Source of the DNA: Gammaproteobacteria bacterium
GTDB lineage: Bacteria > Pseudomonadota > Gammaproteobacteria > Pseudomonadales > Azotimanducaceae
DNA length: 64,000 nucleotides
Reading direction: 5' to 3'
Assembly (NCBI GenBank): GCA_026708185.1
Contig: JAPOVK010000024.1
Coordinates: 1-64,000 of the forward strand
Shown: one piece after another, positions 54,300 to 62,940 of the stretch
Layout: every line of letters begins with the position of its first letter
Numbering within the stretch: the stretch's first letter is position 1
The notes under the pieces: model-generated
Databases searched by the model: none
Told to the model about the DNA's origin: nothing
Seen by the model: the letters and a program-made list of their open reading frames with translations, nothing else
Translations under genes and position numbers: made by a program

Positions 54300-54994
54300 G
54301 CGCCTTGCGGGAATACGCCGGACCGGTGCTGCTCGCCTTGCTGCTGCACGGCGCCATCGCTGCGGCCCTGGTGCGCGGCTGGCAGCCGGACACCGACGAC
54401 ATGCCGCGCCTGGTGCAGCCGCGCATCATCGAGGCGAGCATCCTGGTAATGGACAGACCTGCCCCGAGACCGCCCCTGCCGTCCGCCAGGCCCGACCCCG
54501 TTCCGACGCCGGCAGAGCCCGAACCCGAACCGGTCAAGCCCGAACCGAAGCCGGAGCCCCCGCCGAGGCCGGACCCGGACATCGAGCGCCGCGCGCAGGA
54601 GGAAGCCGCGCGTCAGCGACGGCTGCGCGAACTCGCGGAGCAGTCGATGGCCCAGGCCATCGAGAGCGAGGCGGCCGACTTGGCGGAGGCCGCCGCGGAT
54701 GCTCAGACCATGACCTACATGGATGCGATCAACCGCGCGATCGTCGCGCAGTGGTCGCGACCGCCGAGCGCGCGCAACGACATGAAGGCCCGGTTCCGGG
54801 TCGAACTGGTGCCGTCCGGCGAATTGCTCGGCGTGATGCTGCTGGAAACGAGCGGGAACGTTGCCTTCGACCGGTCCGCGGAGATCGCCATCCGCAAGGC
54901 GAGTCCCTTCGAGATGCCCCCTGACCACGATGTCTTCGAGGCTCATTTCCGCCGTTTCACGCTACTATTCAACCCGCAGGATTTGTTGCGCTAA
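54296..54994 (+). CDS. tolA: Tol-Pal system energy transducer TolA (short form)
   Basis: 232 residues from TTG 54296 (TTGA overlap with tolR). One N-terminal membrane helix (AGPVLLALLLHGAIAAALV), a proline/glutamate-rich stretch (PTPAEPEPEPVKPEPKPEPP), a charged helix (RRAQEEAARQRRLRELAEQS) and a TonB-like C-terminal domain (AIVAQWSRPPSARNDMKARF). The helical span is much shorter than in E. coli TolA (421 residues). It links the inner membrane to Pal and TolB. Confidence 0.93.
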   Translation: MSALREYAGPVLLALLLHGAIAAALVRGWQPDTDDMPRLVQPRIIEASILVMDRPAPRPPLPSARPDPVPTPAEPEPEPVKPEPKPEPPPRPDPDIERRAQEEAARQRRLRELAEQSMAQAIESEAADLAEAAADAQTMTYMDAINRAIVAQWSRPPSARNDMKARFRVELVPSGELLGVMLLETSGNVAFDRSAEIAIRKASPFEMPPDHDVFEAHFRRFTLLFNPQDLLR

Positions 54995-55045
54995 GGTGCG
55001 CCCTGCGGGCGCGCGTCGACGTTCGGATATGAAGGGATCGCGGCA

Positions 55046-56401
55046 GTGAAGGGACTCATCAACGCAATCGCGATCGGGCTCACGCTGGCTGCGGGTTTAA
55101 GCGCGCGCGCCATCGAGATCGTCATCACCGAGGGTTGGGACAGCCCGACTAGGATCGCCGTCGTGCCATTCGGCGGCCCCCCCCTGCGCGACCAGCCCGG
55201 GCCGGTCGCGCCGCTCGACCTCGCCGGGATCGTCTCTTTCGACTTGGTCCGCAGTGGCCAGTTCGATGCTTTGCCGAGCGACAACATGCTCTCGCTGCCG
55301 ACCGTTGCCGAAGACGTGTACTTCCGGGATTGGCGGATCCTGGGCATGGACTACGTGGTCATCGGTGGCGCTGAAATCCTCCCGGACGCCCGGATCGCCG
55401 TCACCTACCGCCTTTTCGAAGTCGCCTCGGAGCGTGAGGTGATCTCGACGACCTGGACCGCGCCGGGGGCACAGCTACGTGATGTCGCGCACTGGATCGC
55501 CGACGAGATCTACGAGGAGATCACCGGCGTCCGCGGTGCCTTCGCCACCAAGATCGCCTACGTCCTGGTTCGGAACCCGAACGCGTCCGATTCCTCCTAC
55601 GAGTTGACCGTGGCCGACGCCGACGGCGAGCGCGAGCGCGTGGTGTACCGTTCGGGCGAGCCGATCCTGTCGCCGAGCTGGTCGCCCGACGGCCGGCGGC
55701 TCGCCTACGTGTCATTCGAAACCGGGCGGTCCACCATCGTCGTGCAGGAGTTGGCCACCGGTGCGCGTCGGCGCGTGGCGGAATACCCGGGCATCAACGG
55801 CGCGCCCGTGTTCTCGCCCGATGGCACGCAATTGGCCATGGCGCTGTCGCGCGACGGCAATTCGGAGATCTACGTCAAGGACCTCGAAACCGACGTCCTG
55901 CGCCGCATCACGCGCCGGCCGTCTGCCATCGACACCGAACCGGGTTGGGGGCCGGAGGGCAAGAGCCTGATCTTTACCTCTGACCGGGCCGGCCAGCCAC
56001 AGATCTACCGCATAGATCTGGCGACGTCTCTGCCCGACCGCCTGACGTTCCAAGGCGACTACAACGCACGGGCACGGCTCTTGCCGGACGGCCGTCACCT
56101 GGTCTACGTGCATCGCAGCAATGGCGTCTATCACATCGCCTGGCAGGATCTGGAACGCGATGTCGTACGCGTCTTGACGGAAACATCGCTGGACGAGTCG
56201 CCTTCGCTGGCGCCGAACGGCATGATGATGATTTACGCCACCCAGCTTCAGGGCCGGGGTATACTCGCCGTGGTGTCGGTCGATAGTCGCGTCAAGTACA
56301 ACCTGCCGTCAGGGTTGGGCGATGTCCGGGAGCCAGCGTGGTCGCCGTTTATGACGGTCGATGCGCAGACACTGGCATCCCGCGCTGTGACGGCCCGGTA
56401 G
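55046..56401 (+). CDS. tolB: Tol-Pal system periplasmic protein TolB
   Basis: 451 residues from GTG 55046; the ATG at 55029 is out of frame and stops at once. A signal peptide (IAIGLTLAAGLSARA) leads to IEIVITEGWDSPTRIAVVPF. The second half is a six-bladed beta-propeller with repeats such as SPSWSPDGRRLAYVSFETGR, PVFSPDGTQLAMALSRDGNS and PGWGPEGKSLIFTSDRAGQP. It binds Pal and the TolA C-terminus. A strong AAGGAGG site for pal follows. Confidence 0.96.
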   Translation: MKGLINAIAIGLTLAAGLSARAIEIVITEGWDSPTRIAVVPFGGPPLRDQPGPVAPLDLAGIVSFDLVRSGQFDALPSDNMLSLPTVAEDVYFRDWRILGMDYVVIGGAEILPDARIAVTYRLFEVASEREVISTTWTAPGAQLRDVAHWIADEIYEEITGVRGAFATKIAYVLVRNPNASDSSYELTVADADGERERVVYRSGEPILSPSWSPDGRRLAYVSFETGRSTIVVQELATGARRRVAEYPGINGAPVFSPDGTQLAMALSRDGNSEIYVKDLETDVLRRITRRPSAIDTEPGWGPEGKSLIFTSDRAGQPQIYRIDLATSLPDRLTFQGDYNARARLLPDGRHLVYVHRSNGVYHIAWQDLERDVVRVLTETSLDESPSLAPNGMMMIYATQLQGRGILAVVSVDSRVKYNLPSGLGDVREPAWSPFMTVDAQTLASRAVTAR

Positions 56402-56464
56402 CTGGTGCGAACCGTCCCGGCAAACGAGTGCTGAAAAGAAGCGAAAGGGAAGGAGGTTAAGACG

Positions 56465-56992
56465 ATGCGTCCAGCGTACCGCACCTTGATTGTGGCGATC
56501 CTGGCCGGCGCGGTTCTCGCGGCGTGCAAGCAAACGCCGGAAGTTGAAGAGGTCGAGCCAATCGAAGAGCCCATGGTCGAGGTGATAACGGCACCGCCGG
56601 AGCCTCCCGAGCCACCGCGCGTGGACCGTGACGGCAACCCGGTCGATGTCGCCACCGGTCGTCCGCTTGGCCGTACGTTCTACTTCGACTTCGACCAGGC
56701 GCGTCTGTCCGAGCGTGACCTGCGCGTTCTCGCCATGCACGCCGAATACCTGCGCGACTTCCGCAACCGCAGCGTACTGGTCGAAGGCCACTGCGACGAA
56801 CGCGGCACGCGGGAATACAACCTCGCCCTGGGCGAGCGGCGCGCCCAGGCCGTGCAGCAATACCTTTCCTCTGCGGGCGTCCGGTCGAGCCAGATCGAGA
56901 TCGTCAGCTACGGGGAGGAGCGCCCTGTTGATCCCGGGGGCACCGAGAGCGCCTACGCGAAGAACCGTCGTGCGGAAATGGTGTACCGCTAG
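56465..56992 (+). CDS. pal: Peptidoglycan-associated lipoprotein Pal
   Basis: 175 residues from ATG 56465, preceded by AAGGAGG. The lipobox is LAAC (AGAVLAACKQTPE), so the protein is lipid-anchored in the outer membrane. The OmpA-like domain contains FYFDFDQARLSERDLRVLAM, EGHCDERGTREYNLALGERR and VSYGEERPVD, which bind peptidoglycan. A proline/glutamate linker lies between. Confidence 0.97.
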   Translation: MRPAYRTLIVAILAGAVLAACKQTPEVEEVEPIEEPMVEVITAPPEPPEPPRVDRDGNPVDVATGRPLGRTFYFDFDQARLSERDLRVLAMHAEYLRDFRNRSVLVEGHCDERGTREYNLALGERRAQAVQQYLSSAGVRSSQIEIVSYGEERPVDPGGTESAYAKNRRAEMVYR

Positions 56993-57103
56993 GCGCACCA
57001 GCGTGTCTTTGTAGAGGCGGGGGCCGAAGCGGACCCGAGCGCCGTGGACCTTGGGACCGGTGTTCGTCGAGCACCGGAGTAGCACCTAAGCGGAGCTGAC
57101 CGC

Positions 57104-57880
57104 ATGCACAGTGTCCGTATCAGCGCGGTTGTGGCCACGGCGCTATTCGCGACGGCCGCCATGGCTGCGGCGCCGGTCGAGGAGGCGCGTCCCGTGCCGT
57201 CGGTTGCGACGACGCCTGATCCCGATGACACCGACGCCGACGGCGCGAGCGGCATCGGGACGCTGTTCTACCAACTGCAGATACTCCAGGACGAGGTCCG
57301 TCGTCTGCAGGGCATCGTGGAGGAGCAGAACTACCGCATCGAGCGCCTGGTGCGCGAGCAACGCGAGCGCTACATCGAACTCGACCAGCGGCTTCTCGCG
57401 CTGCGGCCGGACGCGGCGCAGCCGCCGGGCGCGGACGGGTCCGATGGGCCTGCATCCACGGTGCCGGGCGCCGTCTCCGTACAGGGTGACGCCTACAACC
57501 GCGCCTACGCCGTCGTTACCGAGGCGCGGCAGTTGCCGCCATCGGAACGCGTGATGGAGTACCAACGGGCGCTCTTGATGTTCGATGCGCTAATCCAGGA
57601 CCACCCGGACGGCCAATACACGCCGAACGCGTACTACTGGATGGGCGAACTGCACTTGGCGACGGACGCGCTCGAAGAGGCGCGCCAAGCGTTTGCGCAG
57701 GTCACCAACCTCTACGCCGACCACGCCAAGATGCCGGACGCGCTCTACAAGCTCGGGGTCACCTACCACCGGTTGGGCGACAACGTGCGCGCGCTTGAAT
57801 ACCTCGACCGCGTCACGGACGAATACCCGGACTCAACCCAGGCCGGATTGGCGCGGTCCTACGCCGCGGAGCTGCGCTAG
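57104..57880 (+). CDS. cpoB: Cell division coordinator CpoB (YbgF)
   Basis: 258 residues from ATG 57104. Signal peptide (VVATALFATAAMAAA), a coiled-coil segment (LFYQLQILQDEVRRLQGIVE) that trimerises the protein, then C-terminal TPR repeats (ALIQDHPDGQYTPNAYYWMG; YKLGVTYHRLGDNVRALEYL). It binds TolA and links outer-membrane constriction with septal wall synthesis. It is the usual last gene of the tol-pal cluster. Confidence 0.94.
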   Translation: MHSVRISAVVATALFATAAMAAAPVEEARPVPSVATTPDPDDTDADGASGIGTLFYQLQILQDEVRRLQGIVEEQNYRIERLVREQRERYIELDQRLLALRPDAAQPPGADGSDGPASTVPGAVSVQGDAYNRAYAVVTEARQLPPSERVMEYQRALLMFDALIQDHPDGQYTPNAYYWMGELHLATDALEEARQAFAQVTNLYADHAKMPDALYKLGVTYHRLGDNVRALEYLDRVTDEYPDSTQAGLARSYAAELR

Positions 57881-57914
57881 CCAGCCGTGCCTGCGTTGCC
57901 GGACAATCTCTCCA

Positions 57915-57974
57915 CGAGAATGCGGAGCATTCTCGAACGCGCCTGCGCAGGACGCGCCGTCGCCGCGAGGCGAC
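57915..57974 (+). repeat. Hairpin element between cpoB and queE
   Basis: CGAGAATGC (57915-57923), loop GGA, GCATTCTCG (57927-57935) is identical to the copy at 31380. It is followed by the palindrome CCTGCGCAGG and by GTCGCC (57959-57964), loop GCGA, GGCGAC (57969-57974). It fills the 113-base gap and may affect queE expression. Confidence 0.8.
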
Positions 57975-57993
57975 TCGCCGCGGCGGAGTTGCG

Positions 57994-58662
57994 TTGAGCG
58001 GCCAGCTTGCCGGGGCGGCGCAGTCCCTCCGCATCACGGAGCTTTTCTTCTCACTCCAGGGGGAAGCCCGAACGGTGGGTCGACCGACCACGTTCGTACG
58101 TCTCACCGGGTGCCCGCTGCGCTGCGGCTACTGCGACACGGCGTACGCGTTCACAGGCGGCTCGACGATGTCGCTGGCCGCCATTCGCGCCCAGGTTCAT
58201 GCCCACCCGACCCGCTTCGTGACGATCACCGGCGGTGAGCCGCTCGCCCAACCGAACGTCCATGCGCTTATGACGACGCTGTGCGACGACGGCTTCGCGG
58301 TGTCGTTGGAGACCAGCGGCGCGTTGGACGTCGCCCAAGTCGACGCCCGCGTCTCGAAAGTCATGGATTTCAAGACCCCGGGCTCCGGCGAAGTCGGGCG
58401 CAACCGGTTCGCAAACGTCGCGCACCTCAACGCGCACGACCAGGTCAAGTTTGTCATCTGCGATAACGCCGACTACCAGTGGGCGAGGGCGCGTTGCGCC
58501 GAGTTCGACTTGACCAGACTGGTCGAGGACGTTCTGTTCTCGCCGGCATGGGGCCAGGTTGAGCCCGCAGACCTCGCGGCCTGGATCCTCGCCGACGGCC
58601 TCGACGTGCGCTTGCAGATCCAACTGCACAAGCTGCTGTGGAACGATGAGCCCGGTCGATGA
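57994..58662 (+). CDS. queE: 7-carboxy-7-deazaguanine synthase QueE
   Basis: 222 residues from TTG 57994. A radical-SAM protein with the cluster [14 protein letters not shown] (CxxxCxxC). [20 protein letters not shown] precedes it and [20 protein letters not shown] follows. It makes the 7-deazaguanine ring for queuosine (preQ0 pathway). The stop overlaps queC as ATGA. Confidence 0.95.
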   Translation: MSGQLAGAAQSLRITELFFSLQGEARTVGRPTTFVRLTGCPLRCGYCDTAYAFTGGSTMSLAAIRAQVHAHPTRFVTITGGEPLAQPNVHALMTTLCDDGFAVSLETSGALDVAQVDARVSKVMDFKTPGSGEVGRNRFANVAHLNAHDQVKFVICDNADYQWARARCAEFDLTRLVEDVLFSPAWGQVEPADLAAWILADGLDVRLQIQLHKLLWNDEPGR

Positions 58663-59357
58663 GTCCATCCGCCCGCAAAGCCGTCGTCTTGGTTTCCGGC
58701 GGCTTGGATTCGGCGACCGTGCTGGCCATCGCCAACCACGAGGGCTATGCATGCTACGCGCTGTCGTTCGAGTACGGCCAACGCCACCGCGTTGAGATCG
58801 AGGCCGCGACCCGCGTTGTCGCGGAGGTCGGCGCGGTGGAACACCGCACGATGCGCATCGACCTCGCGGCGTTTGGCGGTTCCGCGCTGACCGATCGTGC
58901 CCTCGCTGTCCCCGAGGCACCGACGCGGGGCATCCCGATCACCTACGTCCCGGCACGCAACTCGGTATTCCTGGCGCTCGCGCTCGCTTGGGCGGAAACG
59001 CTCGGCGCCCGCGACATCTTCATCGGCGTCAACGCCGTGGACTACTCGGGCTATCCCGACTGCCGGCCCGAATTCATCGCGGCCTTCAAGGAACTCGCCA
59101 ACGTGGCCACGCGTCTCGGCTCCGAAGGCGGACGATTCGAGATCCACGCGCCCCTGGTCGAACTCGGCAAGTCCGAGATCATCCAGCGCGGCGCGGAGCT
59201 CGGCGTCGACTACGCCGCCACGGTTTCCTGCTACCAGCCGAGCCCGAGCGGCGAAGCCTGCGGTCGGTGCGAAAGCTGCCGGCTGCGTTGTGCCGGGTTC
59301 GCCGCGGCGGGGCTAGCCGATCCGACGCGCTACGTGGTGCCTAGAAGCGCGGTATGA
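58659..59357 (+). CDS. queC: 7-cyano-7-deazaguanine synthase QueC
   Basis: 232 residues from ATG 58659. The ATP-PPi motif is [31 protein letters not shown] and [20 protein letters not shown] follow, and the C-terminal zinc site is [11 protein letters not shown] with an upstream Cys (SCYQPSP). It converts CDG to preQ0. It is coupled to queE and followed by the tRNA-Lys promoter. Confidence 0.96.
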   Translation: MSPSARKAVVLVSGGLDSATVLAIANHEGYACYALSFEYGQRHRVEIEAATRVVAEVGAVEHRTMRIDLAAFGGSALTDRALAVPEAPTRGIPITYVPARNSVFLALALAWAETLGARDIFIGVNAVDYSGYPDCRPEFIAAFKELANVATRLGSEGGRFEIHAPLVELGKSEIIQRGAELGVDYAATVSCYQPSPSGEACGRCESCRLRCAGFAAAGLADPTRYVVPRSAV

Positions 59358-59367
59358 CCGCGCGCTC

Positions 59368-59396
59368 TTGTCGTGGTCCGGGCGCGCGCATACAAT
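59368..59396 (+). promoter_or_regulatory. Sigma-70-type promoter of tRNA-Lys
   Basis: TTGTCG (59368-59373), 17-base spacer, TACAAT (59391-59396). Spacing is ideal. Transcription would begin about 59403, some 34 bases before the mature tRNA. A GC-rich discriminator (CGCCCCGCGCGCC) follows, as in growth-controlled stable RNA promoters. Confidence 0.7.
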
Positions 59397-59436
59397 TCGC
59401 CGCCCCGCGCGCCTAGCGCGTTGGCTTCGCCATCAC

Positions 59437-59512
59437 GGGTCGTTAGCTCAGTCGGTAGAGCAGCGGGCTTTTAACCCGTTGGTCCTGGGTTCGAGCCCCA
59501 GACGGCCCACCA
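59437..59512 (+). tRNA. tRNA-Lys (anticodon UUU)
   Basis: 76 bases including an encoded CCA (59510-59512). The acceptor GGGTCGT pairs with ACGGCCC. The anticodon loop CTTTTAA has TTT at 59470-59472. The T arm is CTGGG-TTCGAGC-CCCAG. The D arm is normal (TAGCTCAGTCGGTAGAGCA). It follows queC, as in Pseudomonas. Confidence 0.98.
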
Positions 59513-59562
59513 CCTCCGTACAATCGCGCTTGAGATGGCGCCAGAAGGAGTTCAAGCGCGAC

Positions 59563-60339
59563 ATGGCACTCACGACACTCAGCCGTTCCATCGCGGGTAA
59601 GGTCGCGGTGGTCACGGGAGCGGCCAGCGGCATGGGGCGCGCAACGGCCCACCTGTTCGCCGACGAGGGCGCCTCGGTCGCCGCGCTCGACATCAACCGC
59701 GAACCGCTGGACCTCGTTGTCGCGGAAATGGCCGGTGCGGGATATCCCGCCAAGGCATGGACCCTGGACGTGGCCGACCCCGGTGCGATCAATACCGTCA
59801 TCCCGGCGGTGGCGGAGCACTTCGGCGGCATCGACATCCTCGTCAACAACGCCGGGATCGGCGCCGGCGGGCCGGTGGACGGCCACGACTACGAGGACAA
59901 GTGGCGGCGTGCCTTCGATGTGCTGATCACCGCGCACGTGCGCATCATCCGGGCGGCGCTGCCCTACCTGCGCCGCGCCGATGGCGGCCGCATCGTGAAC
60001 ATCGCCTCCACCGAAGGGCTGGGGGCGACGAAGTACGCGAGCCCGTACACGGCCGCGAAGACCGGGGTGATCGGCTTGACCCGTTCCCTAGCCGTCGAGT
60101 TGGCGGGCGACGGGATCACGGTGAACTGCATCTGTCCGGGCCCGGTGCGAACCGGCATGACCGAGGACATCCCCGAGGAGGACAAGCGCGAATACGCCCG
60201 TCGGCGCGTGGCGCTGAAGCGCTACGCCGACCCGGAGGAGGTTGCCCACGGCACCTTGAGCCTGGTGCTGCCGGCGTCGGCCTTCATCACCGGCGTCGCC
60301 CTACCGGTCGACGGGGGTCTGACGATTCGGAACGCGTGA
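59563..60339 (+). CDS. SDR family NAD(P)-dependent oxidoreductase
   Basis: 258 residues from ATG 59563, with AAGGAG upstream. Classical SDR: cofactor motif TGAASGMGRAT, VNNAGIGAGG, active-site Ser in NIASTEGLGATKYAS and YTAAK (Y-x3-K). ALDIN at the end of strand 2 (acidic Asp) suggests NAD rather than NADP. The C-terminus (ITGVALPVDGGLTIRNA) is standard. Substrate unknown. It may be read from the tRNA promoter. The enoyl-CoA hydratase gene is convergent. Confidence 0.9.
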   Translation: MALTTLSRSIAGKVAVVTGAASGMGRATAHLFADEGASVAALDINREPLDLVVAEMAGAGYPAKAWTLDVADPGAINTVIPAVAEHFGGIDILVNNAGIGAGGPVDGHDYEDKWRRAFDVLITAHVRIIRAALPYLRRADGGRIVNIASTEGLGATKYASPYTAAKTGVIGLTRSLAVELAGDGITVNCICPGPVRTGMTEDIPEEDKREYARRRVALKRYADPEEVAHGTLSLVLPASAFITGVALPVDGGLTIRNA

Positions 60340-60387
60340 CGGGGTCACCCACTTGCTGATGGTCCAGACGACGTTCGGCGAGACGGT

Positions 60388-61167
60388 CTAGCGGCCGACG
60401 AAGTTGCCCGCCCGTCGCTCCGCGACGGCGCGAATCCCCTCCTTGTGATCCTCCGTCTGGCTGAGCCGTGCCTGTTCGGCGTTCTCGTGGTCCGTGGCGG
60501 CCTGCACCCGGGCGGCGAGGCCGTCGTGCGTCGTTGCGCGGACCGATTTCAGCGCGAGCGGCGCGTTCTCGGCGATCTCGGCGGCGAGGGCCTGGGCTTC
60601 GGCGCGCAGCTTGTCCTGGGTGGTGAGCACGTCTGCAAGGCCCCACTCGAGAGCCGTTTCGCCGTTGATGCGCCGTCCTGTCAGGAACATCAGGTTGGCT
60701 TTCTGCTGACCGACGATGCGCGGTAGCGTGTGCGTGAGGCCGAACCCGGGGTGGAAGCCGAGCTTCACGAAGTTCGCCGTGAACCGCGCTTCGGGGCAGA
60801 CCACGCGGAAGTCCGCCATGACCGCGAGACCGAAGCCGCCACCTACAGCGGCGCCCTGGACCGCCGCGATCACGGGCTTCTTGGCGTCGAATAGACGCAC
60901 GGCGGCCGAGTAAAGCGGATTGCGGCCCTCGGCCCTGGCGCGCTGTTCGGACTCGCTGCGCGTGCGGGCGAAATTGTTGCCCGCGCAGAAGTGCTTGCCT
61001 TGCGAGCACAGCACGACGGCGCGGCAATCGTCGTCGGCATCCAGCTCCTCGAAGACGGCGGCCAGGTCGGTGATCAGATCCACGTCGAAAAAGTTGTTGG
61101 GCGGACGCTGAATCTCAACGGTTCCGACATGGTCGTCGCAGGCGACCTCGAGGTCTGGGTATCCCAT
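60388..61167 (-). CDS. Enoyl-CoA hydratase/isomerase family protein
   Basis: 259 residues from ATG 61167, with GAAGGAG upstream. Crotonase fold: IQRPPNNFFDVDLITDLAAV, the first oxyanion region CSQGKHFCAGNNF, and AAVQGAAVGGGFGLAVMADF with the second. The position of the first catalytic Glu of crotonases (GGxCE) is not clearly occupied (FGLAVMADFRVVCPEARF), so isomerase or hydrolase activity is as possible as hydration. It acts on acyl-CoA in the cytoplasm. Confidence 0.88.
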   Translation of the reverse strand: MGYPDLEVACDDHVGTVEIQRPPNNFFDVDLITDLAAVFEELDADDDCRAVVLCSQGKHFCAGNNFARTRSESEQRARAEGRNPLYSAAVRLFDAKKPVIAAVQGAAVGGGFGLAVMADFRVVCPEARFTANFVKLGFHPGFGLTHTLPRIVGQQKANLMFLTGRRINGETALEWGLADVLTTQDKLRAEAQALAAEIAENAPLALKSVRATTHDGLAARVQAATDHENAEQARLSQTEDHKEGIRAVAERRAGNFVGR

Positions 61168-61253
61168 CGGTGGCTCCTTCGGGCTGGCTTGCCGTGAGGC
61201 GGAGGATTGGGATGTTACCGTAGTGGTCGCATCGGACTGCGAAGGACCTGGAC

Positions 61254-62111
61254 ATGACCGACGGCCCGTTGCGCTGGCAGGTCGGCGACGTGCGGATCAC
61301 GCGCGTGGTCGAGCTCACCTCGGCCACGATCGGCCACTACATCCTGCCGCAGGCCAACGCCGACAACATCGGCGCTGTCGACTGGATCGGCCCGTTCCTG
61401 ACCGACGACGGCAAGCTCCTCATGTCCTTCCACAGCCTCGTCGTCGAGTCGCTGGGGCAGACGATCGTCGTCGACACCTGCATCGGCAACGACAAGGTCC
61501 GCGGCTACCCGCGCTGGGACCGGATGCAGTCGAAGTTCCTCGACGACTTCGCCGAAGCGGGCTTCGCGCTCGAGGCCGTCGATACCGTTCTGTGCACGCA
61601 CATGCACGTCGACCACGTGGGGTGGAATACGCGCCTTGTGGACGGTCGCTGGCAACCGACGTTCGGCGCCGCACGCTACCTCTACGCGCGCGACGAGTGG
61701 AGGCATTGGCGCGAACAGCCGTCCGACGATACCGGCCCCATCATCGAGGACTCGGTGCAGCCGATCTTCGATGCTGGCCTTGCCGACCTGGTGGACGCGG
61801 ATGCAGCGGTCAACGACGAGGTCCGCCTGGTGCCAACGCCTGGCCACACCCCGGGTCATGTCAGTGTCGCGATCCGATCCCGGGGCGAAGAGGCCGTCAT
61901 CACCGGCGACATGATCCACCACCCGTGCCAGATCGCCTATCCCGACTGGTCCACCACGGCGGACAGCGACCAGGACTGGGCGCGGGATACGCGCAAGTCG
62001 TTCCTGGACCGTCACGCGGACAGCCCGGTGCTGGTGATCGGCACGCACTTCGCCGGCCCGACGGCGGGACGGCTGGTGCGCGACGGCGACCGTTACCGGC
62101 TCGACGTCTAG
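61254..62111 (+). CDS. Metallo-beta-lactamase-fold hydrolase
   Basis: 285 residues from ATG 61254, with GAAGGA upstream. The zinc motif is CTHMHVDHVGWN (HxHxDH), followed by the third His in TPGHTPGHVSV, the bridging Asp in VITGDMIHHP and a C-terminal His in VIGTHFAGPT. No signal peptide. It resembles the AHL lactonase/alkylsulfatase-related group of cytoplasmic MBL hydrolases. Substrate unknown. Confidence 0.88.
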   Translation: MTDGPLRWQVGDVRITRVVELTSATIGHYILPQANADNIGAVDWIGPFLTDDGKLLMSFHSLVVESLGQTIVVDTCIGNDKVRGYPRWDRMQSKFLDDFAEAGFALEAVDTVLCTHMHVDHVGWNTRLVDGRWQPTFGAARYLYARDEWRHWREQPSDDTGPIIEDSVQPIFDAGLADLVDADAAVNDEVRLVPTPGHTPGHVSVAIRSRGEEAVITGDMIHHPCQIAYPDWSTTADSDQDWARDTRKSFLDRHADSPVLVIGTHFAGPTAGRLVRDGDRYRLDV

Positions 62112-62129
62112 GGGCGGTTTTGCCGGGTT

Positions 62130-62177
62130 TTGACAAGCGCTGATATCGGTGCCACTGTTCAGTGCTGATATCAGCAC
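62130..62177 (+). promoter_or_regulatory. phd-doc promoter region with operator palindromes
   Basis: TTGACA (62130-62135) is a -35 match. Perfect palindrome GTGCTGATATCAGCAC lies at 62162-62177 and a related imperfect site (CGCTGATATCGG) is centred 25 bases upstream at 62144. Two such sites are normal for cooperative binding of the Phd antitoxin. The -10 is weak. Confidence 0.6.
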
Positions 62178-62192
62178 CTCTCAGGAGCCACA

Positions 62193-62411
62193 ATGCGCTT
62201 CGTCACCATGACGGAATTCAAGCAGCGCGCGAGCAGGATTCTCGACGACAAGGAGCCGGCCGCGATACTGCGCAACAGCAAGGTGGAGGGGTATTACATA
62301 CCGGCGGCGTCCCTGGCCTTCGAAACGGTGGACGACGCCCGGGTAGCGGACCTCACTCGGTCGATCCTCGATCAGCGATCGGAGGTGCTGGCGTACCTCG
62401 CCAGGCGATGA
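62193..62411 (+). CDS. Phd/YefM-family antitoxin
   Basis: 72 residues from ATG 62193, with CAGGAG upstream. FVTMTEFKQRASRILDDKEP and AAILRNSKVEGYYIPAASLA are the Phd/YefM pattern: an N-terminal DNA-binding dimer part and a C-terminal tail that blocks the toxin. It represses its own promoter through the palindromes just upstream. The stop overlaps the toxin start as ATGA. Confidence 0.87.
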   Translation: MRFVTMTEFKQRASRILDDKEPAAILRNSKVEGYYIPAASLAFETVDDARVADLTRSILDQRSEVLAYLARR

Positions 62412-62815
62412 GGATCGCGCTGCCCACCGAGCAGCAGATCGCCGACCTGCATGAACACCTCTTGGCGAAAAACGGCGGGTTGCCGGGGTCGCGTGTCGGC
62501 GCATCGGCGAGTGCTGTTCTCGGTCGGATTCAAGCGTACCTGGCCTATGGTTTCGACGAACCGACCATCCCACAGGCGGCGGGGCTTGCGGTCTACGCGT
62601 TTGTCGTAGGACATCCTTTCAACGACGCGAACAAACGGACAGCGCTCGCCGTTGGCGACCTGGTCTTGTTGATGAACGGCGAGCGCGTCATCGCGCAGGT
62701 GCATCAGATCGAGCTGGCGGACTTGATCATCGACCTTGCGGCCGGGAACGTAGACCAAGACGCGTTCATGGCCAGGTACGTCAAGATGCACGGGCGCGCC
62801 GCCTCGCGGACTTGA
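62408..62815 (+). CDS. doc: Doc-family (Fic fold) death-on-curing toxin
   Basis: 135 residues from ATG 62408. The Fic/Doc motif HPFNDANKRTALA is intact. LPTEQQIADLHEHLLAKNGG and the GLPGSRVGASASAVLGRIQA stretch match Doc proteins. Doc phosphorylates elongation factor Tu and halts translation. It is coupled to the antitoxin by a 4-base overlap; the pair looks functional. Confidence 0.9.
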   Translation: MRIALPTEQQIADLHEHLLAKNGGLPGSRVGASASAVLGRIQAYLAYGFDEPTIPQAAGLAVYAFVVGHPFNDANKRTALAVGDLVLLMNGERVIAQVHQIELADLIIDLAAGNVDQDAFMARYVKMHGRAASRT

Positions 62816-62940
62816 GCAGGGGCCGGTCTCGACGCCTGGAACGAAGGTTCGGGCGCTAGTGCCAGAACGCGTAGCGTGCGTCAGTACAGAGTCCCAGCGC
62901 GGCGCCGTGCTAAGCTCAATCGTTTTCCGCGAGGCACCCC

